Of a stretch of DNA of 24,287 nucleotides, positions 1 to 7,831 are shown one piece after another. Every line of letters begins with the position of its first letter. The stretch's first letter is position 1. A model generated the notes under the pieces. It searched no databases and was not told the origin of the DNA. It saw only the letters and a list, made by a program, of their open reading frames with translations. Position numbers and translations under genes: made by a program. The stretch is from CAIMZW01 sp037130455 (GTDB taxonomy: Bacteria > Actinomycetota > Actinomycetes > Nanopelagicales > Nanopelagicaceae), in assembly GCA_037130455.1 (NCBI GenBank), contig JBAXSZ010000026.1, forward strand, positions 1 through 24,287, read 5' to 3'.

Positions 1-13
1 ACTTAATACCCCC

Positions 14-83
14 GCGGGACAGTTCAGATATCTCCGTGGGACACTATAAGTGGCTGCGGGACAACCAACAGCCTCGCGGGACA
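14..83. repeat. Four GGGACA direct repeats, possible IS21-type element end
   Basis: GGGACA occurs at 16-21, 38-43, 58-63 and 78-83, each preceded by a G/C-rich GC or GT step (GCGGGACA three times, GTGGGACA once). The spacing is 22, 20 and 20 bp, so all copies lie on about the same face of the helix. IS21-family elements carry several short repeats near each end for the transposase IstA and end in 5'-TG...CA-3'. Read on the minus strand from position 83, the array starts TGTCCCGC, which fits such a terminus with the element lying to the left of the window. No istA or istB sequence is visible, so an operator array for the next gene remains possible. Confidence 0.5.
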
Positions 84-148
84 TTCTAGAGTTACGAGCT
101 ACCGAAGTTGCACGTGGGTCCAAATAAATAGTCGAGTGGGAGTACGTT

Positions 149-1951
149 GTGACAAAAGAAGATTTAGACAGAATATTGAGCACTCTCAATCAGATACGTG
201 GTGATCACCAATGGGTCGAAGCAAAGAAAGCAAGGGACGAACTACCGATCGATTTATGGAAATCCTTCTCAGCTTTTGCGAACACGAGAGGAGGGCAAAT
301 ACTTCTCGGAGTAAGTGAAACATCCGGAAAATTTACAGTTACTGGTGTTAGCGATCCTGCAGGAATGGGCAGCAAAATAACGTCCTGGTGTTTAGAAGCT
401 GAGCCACAAATTTCTCCTCTTATCCATCCTGTTATTTACGACGATAAAACCGTCCTAGTTGTAGAAATAGAATGCCCTTCGCCTGGACCAACGCCCTGCC
501 ATTTTCCAAAGATAGGAGATGAGTACACCACTGCATACAGACGGTCTAACGATGGAAATACGCAGATCCCGCGCGCGGCTGTTGATGAAATCAAAGCTAT
601 ACGAACCTCAAAAGATTACAGTGCAGGGCCAGCGCCAGAAGGGGCCAAACTTTCAGAGGCGCTGCTCGCCGCGACGTTTACCGTTAACTCAGGTGATCTA
701 GATGAGGTTCTGAGAGGTAGCGGAGTTACCCGAGATGATGGCAGCCCAACACTTGCAGGATGGCTGGCATTTGGAAAGGAGCACCGAGCAGGTGTTGCAA
801 AAGTAGTTTGCATAAAAGACGTAAAAAATAGCGATCAAGAAGAGATACCTATAGCCAAGCACATTGAAGGAAGTGTAGGTGAATTGCTTTCAGGAGTATT
901 GCGATGGTTTAGAGAAAACTTAACTCTCACCCCAATAAGAAAAAACGGCGAAGTATTTGATGAGGCAGACTTCCCTCTTGAAGCATTGCGAGAAGCAATC
1001 TCGAACGCTTTAGTGCACCGAAGTGTCGCACCAACTTTTCTTCAAGCGAGTTGCAAAGTTTATGTCGATGAGGAACTCATTGTTATTACAAGTCCAGGTG
1101 GACTGATACCGGCGGTTGACATCAGAAAACTTGGTTTTGGCGTACTTGCAACTCCAAAGAACTACGCGCTCGTTCAACTTGTGCTAGCCCTAAACCTCCA
1201 AACTACAACCGGAGCCCGAATTGCGGAAGGTAGCACTTGGGGAATAAAGGGTTCTGACAGGCTTTGTTATCGTTCGGCTGTTGCGCCATTTATATTTATT
1301 GACAACCCTGAGGAATTTACAGTTGTAGCTATCCGTGGAAAACTTCCGCTTACTCGAGTAACCGCACGATGGCCGTCCGCGGCATTAAGTGATGAGCAAA
1401 TACGAATTTTGGCATTTCTGGTCAGATTGGAAGAGTTCCAGACCGATGACCCTCTCGGGATCCTTAGAAATATAGTACTGGACTCTTACTTGGCTGCGAG
1501 GCTCATGGCTGCGAAATCCAATGAGGGAGCTGTAAAGGAGTTGAACGAACTTGTCGAACGCGGCATACTGATTGAAGAGAGCCAATATGATCGACCGATA
1601 TGGTCCTTACCGACTTCTCCGGCTGAAGGTCAAAAGGAGCTTGTAAAAAAGAAATCTACGCCTAAGAGAAATAAACACATTAGAACGTTGCTTCTTGCAA
1701 TAGATAGCGCGCCCGGAAAGAAATTGCTCACAGTTGAAATTCCAGAAGCTATGCGGAAGATACTTAACGCGGAAGAGCCACCGAACCAGCGGCTTGTAAA
1801 CCGGCTTATTGTTGAAGCCGAAAATGAAGGGCTGGTGCAATCAGAGGTGAGGAAAGCACAGAATAAGGCTCGAACTATAGTTCTAGCGAGTAGAGGAGCC
1901 AGCGAAGTACAAAGCGCAAAGGCAAATACTGATACCAAAGTAGATTTATAG
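149..1951 (+). CDS. AlbA_2/Schlafen-type ATP-binding protein
   Basis: Predicted 600-residue protein. The N-terminal ~130 residues look like an AlbA_2 (Schlafen AlbA_2, DUF4062-neighbour type) domain: E24 and K26 in VEAKKARDE, then the FANTRGG motif at 43-49 followed by a hydrophobic strand. The middle resembles an HATPase_c_4 fold, with an N-box-like EAISNALVHR around N286 and a glycine motif SPGG at 315-318. The last ~120 residues are basic and look like a winged helix. Family members are usually called putative DNA-binding or transcriptional regulator proteins, and some occur in defence islands; the substrate is unknown. GTG at 149 is chosen because GGGAG lies six bases upstream. AGA, AGG and ATA codons are much more frequent than in later genes, which suggests transfer. 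The GIY-YIG gene follows after 35 bp. Confidence 0.8.
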   Translation: MTKEDLDRILSTLNQIRGDHQWVEAKKARDELPIDLWKSFSAFANTRGGQILLGVSETSGKFTVTGVSDPAGMGSKITSWCLEAEPQISPLIHPVIYDDKTVLVVEIECPSPGPTPCHFPKIGDEYTTAYRRSNDGNTQIPRAAVDEIKAIRTSKDYSAGPAPEGAKLSEALLAATFTVNSGDLDEVLRGSGVTRDDGSPTLAGWLAFGKEHRAGVAKVVCIKDVKNSDQEEIPIAKHIEGSVGELLSGVLRWFRENLTLTPIRKNGEVFDEADFPLEALREAISNALVHRSVAPTFLQASCKVYVDEELIVITSPGGLIPAVDIRKLGFGVLATPKNYALVQLVLALNLQTTTGARIAEGSTWGIKGSDRLCYRSAVAPFIFIDNPEEFTVVAIRGKLPLTRVTARWPSAALSDEQIRILAFLVRLEEFQTDDPLGILRNIVLDSYLAARLMAAKSNEGAVKELNELVERGILIEESQYDRPIWSLPTSPAEGQKELVKKKSTPKRNKHIRTLLLAIDSAPGKKLLTVEIPEAMRKILNAEEPPNQRLVNRLIVEAENEGLVQSEVRKAQNKARTIVLASRGASEVQSAKANTDTKVDL

Positions 1952-1986
1952 CGAATTTTGAACCTCACACGTGAGACCCTTACATT

Positions 1987-2457
1987 GTGCAAATCGGTGA
2001 TTACGAATTCTCCTTAGCGAGTTCCATTGATATCCGCCGCAACTCCGATGGCAGTCCAATATTGAAATACCCTCACCTTGAGTACGACAACAAAAATGGA
2101 CTTCAACTGCTAGACAGTGGTGTTGGGCCATTTGTCCTCTTGCGGCTTTCACCGCCCCCGCCGGATATGACGGGCGTTTACTCTGTGGTTCAAAACGGTA
2201 CCCAAGTCATGTACATCGGCAGAGCGGAAAAATCCATTAGACAACGGTGGCGTAGTGGGGCTTCAACGATCTCGCCGCGCAACTGTTTCCAAGGCGGTCA
2301 ATCGACCAACTGTCACCTAAACATCGTCATCCATCAATCAATCATCGACGGCCATCGCCTAGAGCTGTTTGTGCTGCTCACGCCTGACTTTGACCTCATT
2401 GAGACCGGGCTTATTGCAAAACTTCAGCCTCCCTGGAACAAAAGAGGCATCAGGTAA
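1987..2457 (+). CDS. GIY-YIG nuclease-like protein
   Basis: Predicted 156-residue protein with a GIY-YIG nuclease pattern: GVY at 63-65, YIG at 76-78, arginines at 85 and 87, a conserved-looking ISPRNCFQGGQSTNC segment at 95-109, E139 as the likely metal ligand, and a closing QPPWNKRG. The order and spacing fit the domain, with about 60 extra residues in front. Members of this superfamily cut DNA as restriction enzymes, homing enzymes or repair nucleases; which role applies here cannot be told. The start is GTG at 1987, with only a weak ribosome site. Being 35 bp behind the AlbA_2 gene on the same strand suggests co-transcription, but no methyltransferase partner is present, so a classical restriction-modification role is not supported by what is in the window. 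Confidence 0.75.
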   Translation: MQIGDYEFSLASSIDIRRNSDGSPILKYPHLEYDNKNGLQLLDSGVGPFVLLRLSPPPPDMTGVYSVVQNGTQVMYIGRAEKSIRQRWRSGASTISPRNCFQGGQSTNCHLNIVIHQSIIDGHRLELFVLLTPDFDLIETGLIAKLQPPWNKRGIR

Positions 2458-2480
2458 AGGTTTGAAAATTTTACCTTTTA
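2452..2480 (+). terminator. Possible weak terminator after the GIY-YIG gene
   Basis: AGGTAAA at 2452-2458 pairs with TTTACCT at 2470-2476 across an 11-base loop, followed by TTTA. The stem is AT-rich and overlaps the end of the coding region, so it is only a candidate. AGGTTTGAA also occurs twice here (2458 and 2480). The 136 bp up to the next gene hold no other structure I can support. Confidence 0.35.
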
Positions 2481-2593
2481 GGTTTGAACGCTTCACCAGT
2501 TGGACAGATTTCAAGCCTGAAAAAGCATTTGTTAGCTACCCACCATGCTCCTGAAGCGCTTGCCACCTTGCGCCCATCGGAGATACTTCTCCA

Positions 2594-3193
2594 ATGAAAC
2601 CCAGTCGCCTGGAGGCATTTAGTGATGGCGTATTTGCCGTTGCCATCACTTTGCTAGTTTTTAATCTCAAAGTTCCAGATGTAGCGATGGGACATTTGGG
2701 CAATTTCCTAGGTACTCAATGGCCTTCTTATGTGGCTTATGTAATCAGTTTTTTATCTATTGGAGTGTGTTGGGTTAACCACCATTCGATCTTAGATCGC
2801 GTGGAGATGGTTGATCGAAACTTACTTTTCACCAATCTTGGTCTACTTCTTGGAATCGTTTCAATTCCCTTTACAACATCGTTGGGAGCGACATGGTTCA
2901 ATCAGGGATCCAGCGCAAAGTTGGCCGTGGGAATTTATTGCGCTAACTGGGTTTATGTATCAGGTTTCTTTTTGCTCACGATCCGTCACCTCATGGACCA
3001 CGAACATCTTTCATCGAGCGCAACTGGTGTCACGTTAAAATCTTTATTGAGAAAAGGTTTTATTGGGATTATTTCTTATATCGTCGCGACTCTTTGTGCC
3101 TTGGCATACCCAGTTATAGCTTTCTTAATCTGTCTCGTCTTGGCAACTTATTATGTTTTCGGAGTTGCGGAAGAAGTGACAGAGAAGCACTAG
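2594..3193 (+). CDS. TMEM175-family (DUF1211) potassium channel-like membrane protein
   Basis: Predicted 199-residue protein. Residues 5-28 carry the family hallmark, with R, then FSDGVFAVAITLL, then the LKVP ending of the first helix. About six hydrophobic segments follow, matching the usual ~200-residue single-repeat bacterial members. Bacterial TMEM175 homologues form tetrameric leak channels selective for potassium in the cytoplasmic membrane, with no P-loop filter; assignment here is by the signature only. ATG at 2594 has a GGAG-like site about ten bases upstream. It stands alone and is convergent with the small membrane gene on the other strand. Physiological role in this organism is not evident from neighbours. 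Confidence 0.85.
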   Translation: MKPSRLEAFSDGVFAVAITLLVFNLKVPDVAMGHLGNFLGTQWPSYVAYVISFLSIGVCWVNHHSILDRVEMVDRNLLFTNLGLLLGIVSIPFTTSLGATWFNQGSSAKLAVGIYCANWVYVSGFFLLTIRHLMDHEHLSSSATGVTLKSLLRKGFIGIISYIVATLCALAYPVIAFLICLVLATYYVFGVAEEVTEKH

Positions 3194-3220
3194 CCGGCTT
3201 TGCAATTTCACTTCAAAGCT

Positions 3221-3247
3221 ATTTGGGTTTAAGTCGAAAATCCAAAT
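3221..3247. terminator. Hairpin between convergent genes
   Basis: ATTTGGGTTT at 3221-3230 pairs with AAATCCAAAT at 3238-3247 (ten pairs including one G-T) around a seven-base loop. It lies between convergent coding regions ending at 3193 and 3259, so it could stop both transcripts. A clear T run is missing on either side, which lowers confidence. Confidence 0.4.
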
Positions 3248-3258
3248 GCAATTGAAAT

Positions 3259-3546
3259 TTAATTCGAACTATCATCAGCCACCGGCGCTTGAAAAGCACG
3301 ATAGACCGCAAGGCTGGCCATGCCTAGGCTGAAGAGTCCAAGCAACTTTGCTGGCGGTGTTGAAGTGGAAACGATGAAGAGCGCGCCGGAAACACTGGCG
3401 GCCACACTGAAGATTCCGACCAAAACTCGCTTGGTGAGGAGCGTGAAAAAATTACCTATGCGGATGAAGGAAATCGCCAACGCCAAAGGACCAGATAACA
3501 CTGCGATCAAAAACATAATGCCTACAAAGAGCGCCAAACTTTCCAT
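3259..3546 (-). CDS. Small membrane protein, unknown function
   Basis: Predicted 95-residue hydrophobic protein with about three membrane segments (roughly 5-25, 35-60 and 67-85) and an acidic DDSSN tail. I do not recognise a family. ATG at 3546 lies nine bases beyond the stop of the DUF222/HNH gene, so it is probably read on the same transcript, with a poor ribosome site. It is kept as real because the reading frame is hydrophobic throughout, fills the gap exactly, and ends at a convergent boundary. An opposite-strand frame over the same bases has no recognisable feature. Confidence 0.55.
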   Translation of the reverse strand: MESLALFVGIMFLIAVLSGPLALAISFIRIGNFFTLLTKRVLVGIFSVAASVSGALFIVSTSTPPAKLLGLFSLGMASLAVYRAFQAPVADDSSN

Positions 3547-3555
3547 GGCACTACT

Positions 3556-4854
3556 TTAAACGGCTTCTCCGATGGGACGAGCGGGAACTTGATATTTCTT
3601 TCCGACGGGAGAAGTCCATTCGCAGGAACCATCTGGATAACTATCAAGTTTCCAATTGCCGTGCGTCTTGAGGCGATGATGTCGACGGCAGAGCAGGCCT
3701 AAGTTTTCTATCGAGGTCTCACCACCTTCATCCCAAGGTTGGGCGTGATCGATATCGGCAGTTCGCGCTGGTTGGCGGCAACCAGGGAATCGGCAGGTTC
3801 GGTCTCGGGCTAGAAGAAAATCAACCAGGGCTTGAGGCGGCTCATAACTTTCTCGTCCATAATCCAAGAGAACTCCGGAAACTGGTTCGGTGATAAAGCG
3901 ACGCCACTTGGCATCCATGGCCAGCTCTCTCGCGATCGACGCTGGAATGGGCCCGAAGCCAGCCAGTTCACCGGGATTGTTAGCCAGGCCAAGCACGGTA
4001 GCCAGATCGAGAGTGAGATTTAAAGTAACTGGGCGTCGATGATTGAGGATTTCGTTTTCCGAAGCTGCCAAGTAGTTGGTTGCCAGCAGAGTTAAGGCAT
4101 CGGCACGGTATGCATCGATCGAAATCTTCTCATCCACGTCATTGCCCTCCTTTGTTGCCCGAGCCAACTTATCTACGGCCAACATGATTGTCTGGGCGTC
4201 AGTGATAGGAAGCAGAGCAACCAAAGTGGCCATTCCATCGGCTTCCGGATAAAGGTTGACCCTGCGACAAGATCTAGAACTTTCGGCAATTTCTTCGAAT
4301 TTTTCTGGTGCTGATTTGGCGACCATTGTCCTCACCTTGTGAGCCACTTGAGCCGGGGTGTGGAACTCGGAATGACTGATCGCTTTAGTTTCAATTTCAC
4401 TCAAAACCTGGGCGTTGACGCCACGATCAATTAACGGAGCTAGCTCACGAGCAATGATGTTGGCATGTGCTGCAGATATTTCACCCGTAGCCAGCGCGGA
4501 GCAAGCCATGGGTAAATGGTTAGTTAATGTGCGAGCAACGTCGATCCGCAGTTGTGCGGTTCCGCCGGATAACCGAAGCGCGGTGGCCACATCTTCCCGC
4601 TCGTAGTCATCCACCCCAGCCCACATGGAATCGGATACCGAAGGCTCTTCGCCTGCAACAGCGATGATGGCTCGCTGCATGAGCGCCTGTAACCAGGCGG
4701 TCTGTTTCTCCAAGGCGCTGAGGTAATCAATACGACCTACCCGGCTCAGCTCCATGGGATCTATTTTGATGAGTTCGGTTAATACCTGGATGCCCGCCTG
4801 ACGATTGAGCAGGGAGACAACCTGATTAGCGCTTATCTGATGAATTTGCGACAT
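3556..4854 (-). CDS. DUF222 / HNH endonuclease-domain protein (13E12-type)
   Basis: Predicted 432-residue protein. The N-terminal two thirds are alpha-helical and Ala/Leu rich, typical of the DUF222 region. The C-terminus has an HNH nuclease fold: C354 and C359 in CRFPGC, D369-H370 in the DIDHAQPW motif, N384, then C389 and H392-H393 in the CRRHH motif, consistent with a zinc-stabilised beta-beta-alpha metal site. This family is abundant and multicopy in actinobacteria and is often linked to mobile DNA, but its biological target is not established. I chose ATG at 4854; an upstream GTG at 4935 would add 27 residues that do not look conserved. Start assignment is uncertain because neither site has a good Shine-Dalgarno. 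Confidence 0.85.
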   Translation of the reverse strand: MSQIHQISANQVVSLLNRQAGIQVLTELIKIDPMELSRVGRIDYLSALEKQTAWLQALMQRAIIAVAGEEPSVSDSMWAGVDDYEREDVATALRLSGGTAQLRIDVARTLTNHLPMACSALATGEISAAHANIIARELAPLIDRGVNAQVLSEIETKAISHSEFHTPAQVAHKVRTMVAKSAPEKFEEIAESSRSCRRVNLYPEADGMATLVALLPITDAQTIMLAVDKLARATKEGNDVDEKISIDAYRADALTLLATNYLAASENEILNHRRPVTLNLTLDLATVLGLANNPGELAGFGPIPASIARELAMDAKWRRFITEPVSGVLLDYGRESYEPPQALVDFLLARDRTCRFPGCRQPARTADIDHAQPWDEGGETSIENLGLLCRRHHRLKTHGNWKLDSYPDGSCEWTSPVGKKYQVPARPIGEAV

Positions 4855-4979
4855 GAATAAATTTTCGATTAAGGCTCTGACAATTCGGAAAGAATATCCA
4901 CAGGTTTTAAAGGGATCGATGTGACAAATGTTCACAGAGTTCGGACCGACAGAATACTGTTCTTTCGGTACGCTTTTGA

Positions 4980-5011
4980 TATAGTTTAACTAATTGAAAG
5001 TTCAACTAATT
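4980..5011 (+). promoter_or_regulatory. Pirin operon promoter with overlapping repeat operator
   Basis: TATAGT at 4980-4985 is a -10-like hexamer. Overlapping and following it are two direct repeats, AGTTTAACTAATT (4983-4995) and AGTTCAACTAATT (4999-5011), 12 of 13 bases identical with a 16 bp period. In between, TTGAA (4994-4998) and TTCAA (5001-5005) form an inverted pair. Such a site across the expected transcription start is where a repressor of the MarR or a similar type would bind; no regulator gene is adjacent. Confidence 0.5.
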
Positions 5012-5046
5012 TCGAATTGGGTCGGCGAACGGAATACGGGGTTGAG

Positions 5047-6096
5047 ATGCCTGCAGTTACGGTCAGTGATATCACGGTCTTGCCTAGAATCAAGGTTCCC
5101 ATTGGCTTACGCCCTCGCAAAGTCACCAGTATTACGACCGCCCCTTCCGGATTAGAAGGTGAAGGTTTCCCTGTCCGCCGCGCATTCGCTGGCGTGCACC
5201 TAGATGATTTAGATCCATTTATTCACATGGATCAAATGGGTGAAGTTGAATATGCCCCAGGTGAACCCAAGGGAACTCCATGGCATCCCCATCGAGGTTT
5301 CGAAACAGTTACTTACATCATTGATGGAATATTCGATCATCAAGACAATCACGGCGGCGGCGGCACGATCACCAATGGCGATACTCAATGGATGACGGCC
5401 GGTGCTGGCTTATTGCATATTGAAACGCCACCAGAACATCTAGTAATGAGTGGCGGGCTCTTTCATGGCTTCCAGCTGTGGGTAAATCTTCCTGCTTCAA
5501 AGAAGTGGTCTGCTCCTGCCTATCAAGATCTTCGTGCCAAAGACGTGGCACTCATGACGTCCACTGATGGTGGCGCGCTAATTCGAATCATCGCCGGTGA
5601 GGTTGATGGCCACACAGGTCCAGGTTCGACGCAGACTCCGATTGCGCTAGTTCATGCGACTTTGCAACCAGGTGCCGAACTCCGATTGCCGTGGCCGCGC
5701 AATTACAATGCTTTGGTTTATACCTTGGCTGGCATAGGAAGTGTTGGCGAAGAGCACAAGCCCGTCAAAATGGGGCAATTGGCAATCCTAGAGGATGGCG
5801 ATTTCTTAGTAATTAAAGCCGATCAAAGTCAGGAATCAAGATCCCCGGAAATGGATGTACTGATTCTCGGTGGAATTCCTATCAAGGAAAGCGTTTCTTG
5901 GATGGGTCCCTTTGTAATGAACACCAGGGCCGAAGTCTTGCAAGCCTTTGAAGATTTTCAGCAAGGTCGGTTAGGAACTGTTCCAGTCGAAAAGTATTCA
6001 TCGTCAAAAAATGCTTCCGAATCAAGTACTTCTACTAGCGATAGCGCAGACATCCTCGACGTTCACGGCGCGCCACGAAATATAGTTGAGGGATAA
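5047..6096 (+). CDS. Pirin family protein
   Basis: Predicted 349-residue bicupin. The N-terminal cupin has all four metal ligands expected for pirins: H80 and H82 in WHPHRGFETVTY, and H124 and E126 in LLHIETP, with the same two-residue and ~42-residue spacings as human pirin. Bacterial pirins have been reported as quercetin 2,3-dioxygenases or as redox-linked regulators, so the substrate is open. The usual family length is 230-300; the extra residues are a Ser-rich C-terminal tail. ATG at 5047 is chosen with GGGG five bases upstream; a TTG start at 5017 is possible. It is seven bases ahead of the ene-reductase gene, suggesting a joint role in handling electrophiles or aromatic compounds (inference). 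Confidence 0.88.
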   Translation: MPAVTVSDITVLPRIKVPIGLRPRKVTSITTAPSGLEGEGFPVRRAFAGVHLDDLDPFIHMDQMGEVEYAPGEPKGTPWHPHRGFETVTYIIDGIFDHQDNHGGGGTITNGDTQWMTAGAGLLHIETPPEHLVMSGGLFHGFQLWVNLPASKKWSAPAYQDLRAKDVALMTSTDGGALIRIIAGEVDGHTGPGSTQTPIALVHATLQPGAELRLPWPRNYNALVYTLAGIGSVGEEHKPVKMGQLAILEDGDFLVIKADQSQESRSPEMDVLILGGIPIKESVSWMGPFVMNTRAEVLQAFEDFQQGRLGTVPVEKYSSSKNASESSTSTSDSADILDVHGAPRNIVEG

Positions 6097-6103
6097 TTAC
6101 TGC

Positions 6104-7174
6104 ATGTCACCGCTGCTATTTACGCCCCTCACCATTCGCGGCGTAACATTTAAAAATCGTGCCTGGGTAAGTCCAATGTGCCAATATTCTGCCGTCGAAG
6201 GTTTGGTAGGGGAATGGCATCGGGCGCACTTGGAATCCTTTGCCACCGGTGGGGCTGGGTTAATCATGGTGGAAGCAACTGGCGTTAATCCGAAGGGGCG
6301 AATTTCAGTTGCCTGCCCTGGAATCTGGAATAGTGAATTAGCGGACGCATTTACACCAATGGTGGACTTTGCCCATGCCATGGGTTCCAAGATGGGCATT
6401 CAATTGGCTCATGCCGGACGGAAAGCTTCCTCCATGCGCCCCTGGGATGATCATCCAATGGCTAGTGAGGCCGAAGGTGGATGGACCGCTGTTGCTCCTA
6501 GCGCCGTAGCATTTGAAGGTTATCCAGTTCCGCAAGCATTGACCATTGCTGAAATCCAAGCCACGATTCAAGATTTTATTATCGCCGCTACAAATGCTGT
6601 TGCTGTTGGTTTCGATGTTTTGGAAATACATTCGGCTCACGGATATTTATTGCACGAATTCCTCTCACCACTTTCCAACCTTCGAAGTGATAAATATGGT
6701 GGCGACTTTGACGGTCGAACCAGATTTCTCCGTGAAGTTGTTTCCGGGATTCGTGCCGCAGTTCCTTCGACTGTTCCGCTGTTCGTACGAATTTCTGCCA
6801 CCGATTGGGTAGAAGGTGGATGGGATCTGGCTCAATCCATTGAATTAGCCATCATCCTTGCCGAACTTGGCGTTGATTTGATCGATGTCTCCACCGGTGG
6901 AAATGTCCCGGGAGTGAAAATCCCGGTTGGCCCTGGCTACCAAGTTCCCTTCGCCGATGAAATTCGAAAGGCCAGTGGGGTGCTGACTTCATCAGTTGGC
7001 TTAATCACCGATGCTGTGCAGGCCGAAGATATTCTGACTTCAGGTAAGGCAGATGCGGTAATGCTCGGGCGAGAAATGCTACGAAATCCACGCTGGCCAT
7101 TGCATGCAGCAGAAGAGTTGGGCGAAGTCATTGCTTGGCCACTTCCATACGAACGCGCTCGCACCCTTAAGTAA
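6104..7174 (+). CDS. YqjM/NamA-type NADH:flavin oxidoreductase (old yellow enzyme family)
   Basis: Predicted 356-residue FMN enzyme. The residues match the YqjM class rather than the classic yeast type: Cys26 and Tyr28 in SPMCQYSA near the N-terminus (same numbers as in Bacillus YqjM), the LAHAGRK flavin loop, the substrate-anion pair H176 and H179 in HSAHGYLLHEF, and the SNLRSDKYGG segment. These enzymes reduce activated C=C bonds of enals, enones and nitro compounds with NAD(P)H in the cytoplasm. ATG at 6104 has GAGGGA upstream and is preferred over TTG at 6086, which would overlap the pirin stop. Probably co-transcribed with the pirin gene under the operator at 4980-5011. Confidence 0.9.
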   Translation: MSPLLFTPLTIRGVTFKNRAWVSPMCQYSAVEGLVGEWHRAHLESFATGGAGLIMVEATGVNPKGRISVACPGIWNSELADAFTPMVDFAHAMGSKMGIQLAHAGRKASSMRPWDDHPMASEAEGGWTAVAPSAVAFEGYPVPQALTIAEIQATIQDFIIAATNAVAVGFDVLEIHSAHGYLLHEFLSPLSNLRSDKYGGDFDGRTRFLREVVSGIRAAVPSTVPLFVRISATDWVEGGWDLAQSIELAIILAELGVDLIDVSTGGNVPGVKIPVGPGYQVPFADEIRKASGVLTSSVGLITDAVQAEDILTSGKADAVMLGREMLRNPRWPLHAAEELGEVIAWPLPYERARTLK

Positions 7175-7210
7175 CTTCCACAGTGCGGATAATCGCACTA
7201 AATTTCGCTT

Positions 7211-7768
7211 GTGAGCGAGGCGCGAATCTGGTTGGTAGGTAGTTCGGGTTCCGGGAAATCAACGGTCGGAAAATCGTTGGGGGAGTTCTATCAGATCCCC
7301 TTCATCCAGTTAGATTCCATTTATCACCAAAGAAATTGGCAACCTCTTGACTCAGAAGCATTCCGAACCCGGGTCCAAGAAATTGTCGCGTCACCAGGTT
7401 GGATTATCGATGGAAATTACCGGGCCGTGGCTGATGTAATTAAGAGCCGGGTCACCTGCGTTATTTTCTTAGACTTGCCGCGAAGAATTATCGTTTACAG
7501 GATCCTCATCCGTTCTATTTCTCGCATAATTCGCCGGAGTGAATTGTGGAACGGAAACCGAGAAACTATCGGCTCGATTCTTTCGCCTCGCCCAGGCCGG
7601 AATGTTCTGCTCTACGCACTTATCAATTTCACGCGGCGACGACGGACCTATCTCAACCCGGAATTCCTGCGATCCCACCCCGACGCAAGTTTTGTGCATC
7701 TGCGAAACCGCAAGGCCATTGATCGGCACCTACGATTCTTAACACGAGGAGTTTCTGGGGAAGTGTAA
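7211..7768 (+). CDS. P-loop NTPase, adenylate kinase / topology modulation (FlaR-like) family
   Basis: Predicted 185-residue protein. A Walker A motif, GSSGSGKST, occupies residues 10-18, and the pattern of IPFIQLDSIYHQRNWQP followed by GWIIDGNYR is typical of the small kinases annotated as 'DNA topology modulation protein' or shikimate-/adenylate-kinase-like. The middle is rich in arginine (RRIIVYRILIRSISRIIRR). True substrate is unknown; the FlaR name comes from old genetic data and should not be taken literally. The start is GTG at 7211 with no clear ribosome site; GATAAT at 7188-7193 could be a -10 giving a very short leader. It ends just before a strong terminator. Confidence 0.75.
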   Translation: MSEARIWLVGSSGSGKSTVGKSLGEFYQIPFIQLDSIYHQRNWQPLDSEAFRTRVQEIVASPGWIIDGNYRAVADVIKSRVTCVIFLDLPRRIIVYRILIRSISRIIRRSELWNGNRETIGSILSPRPGRNVLLYALINFTRRRRTYLNPEFLRSHPDASFVHLRNRKAIDRHLRFLTRGVSGEV

Positions 7769-7782
7769 AGTGAAGAAATGAG

Positions 7783-7815
7783 GAAGGTCCGACACGTAGA
7801 TAGTGTCGGACCTTC
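7783..7815. terminator. Strong bidirectional terminator
   Basis: GAAGGTCCGACAC (7783-7795) is a perfect 13-base inverted match to GTGTCGGACCTTC (7803-7815) with a seven-base loop. TAATTCTT follows on the plus strand, and the minus side continues CTCATTTCTTC. It sits between the convergent kinase gene (ends 7768) and pntB (ends 7832) and is the most stable intergenic hairpin I see in the window. Confidence 0.9.
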
Positions 7816-7831
7816 TAATTCTTAACCGAGA

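Noticed and set aside
1..148. CRISPR array at the left edge
   Set aside because: The common unit is only about eight bases with 12-14 base gaps, far too short for CRISPR repeats and spacers.
1607..1992. Two minus-strand frames over the end of the AlbA_2 gene
   Set aside because: They are shadows of the plus-strand coding sequence, with no ribosome sites.
1987..2457. GIY-YIG gene as a restriction enzyme of a restriction-modification system
   Set aside because: No methyltransferase gene is next to it in the window, so only the nuclease fold is claimed.
2458..2593. Possible tRNA or small RNA in the gap before the TMEM175-like gene
   Set aside because: No cloverleaf or TpsiC loop pattern; only a direct repeat AGGTTTGAA and a weak hairpin.
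4894..4902. DnaA-box-like ATATCCACA
   Set aside because: One mismatch and a single copy, without AT-rich or clustered boxes; not an origin.
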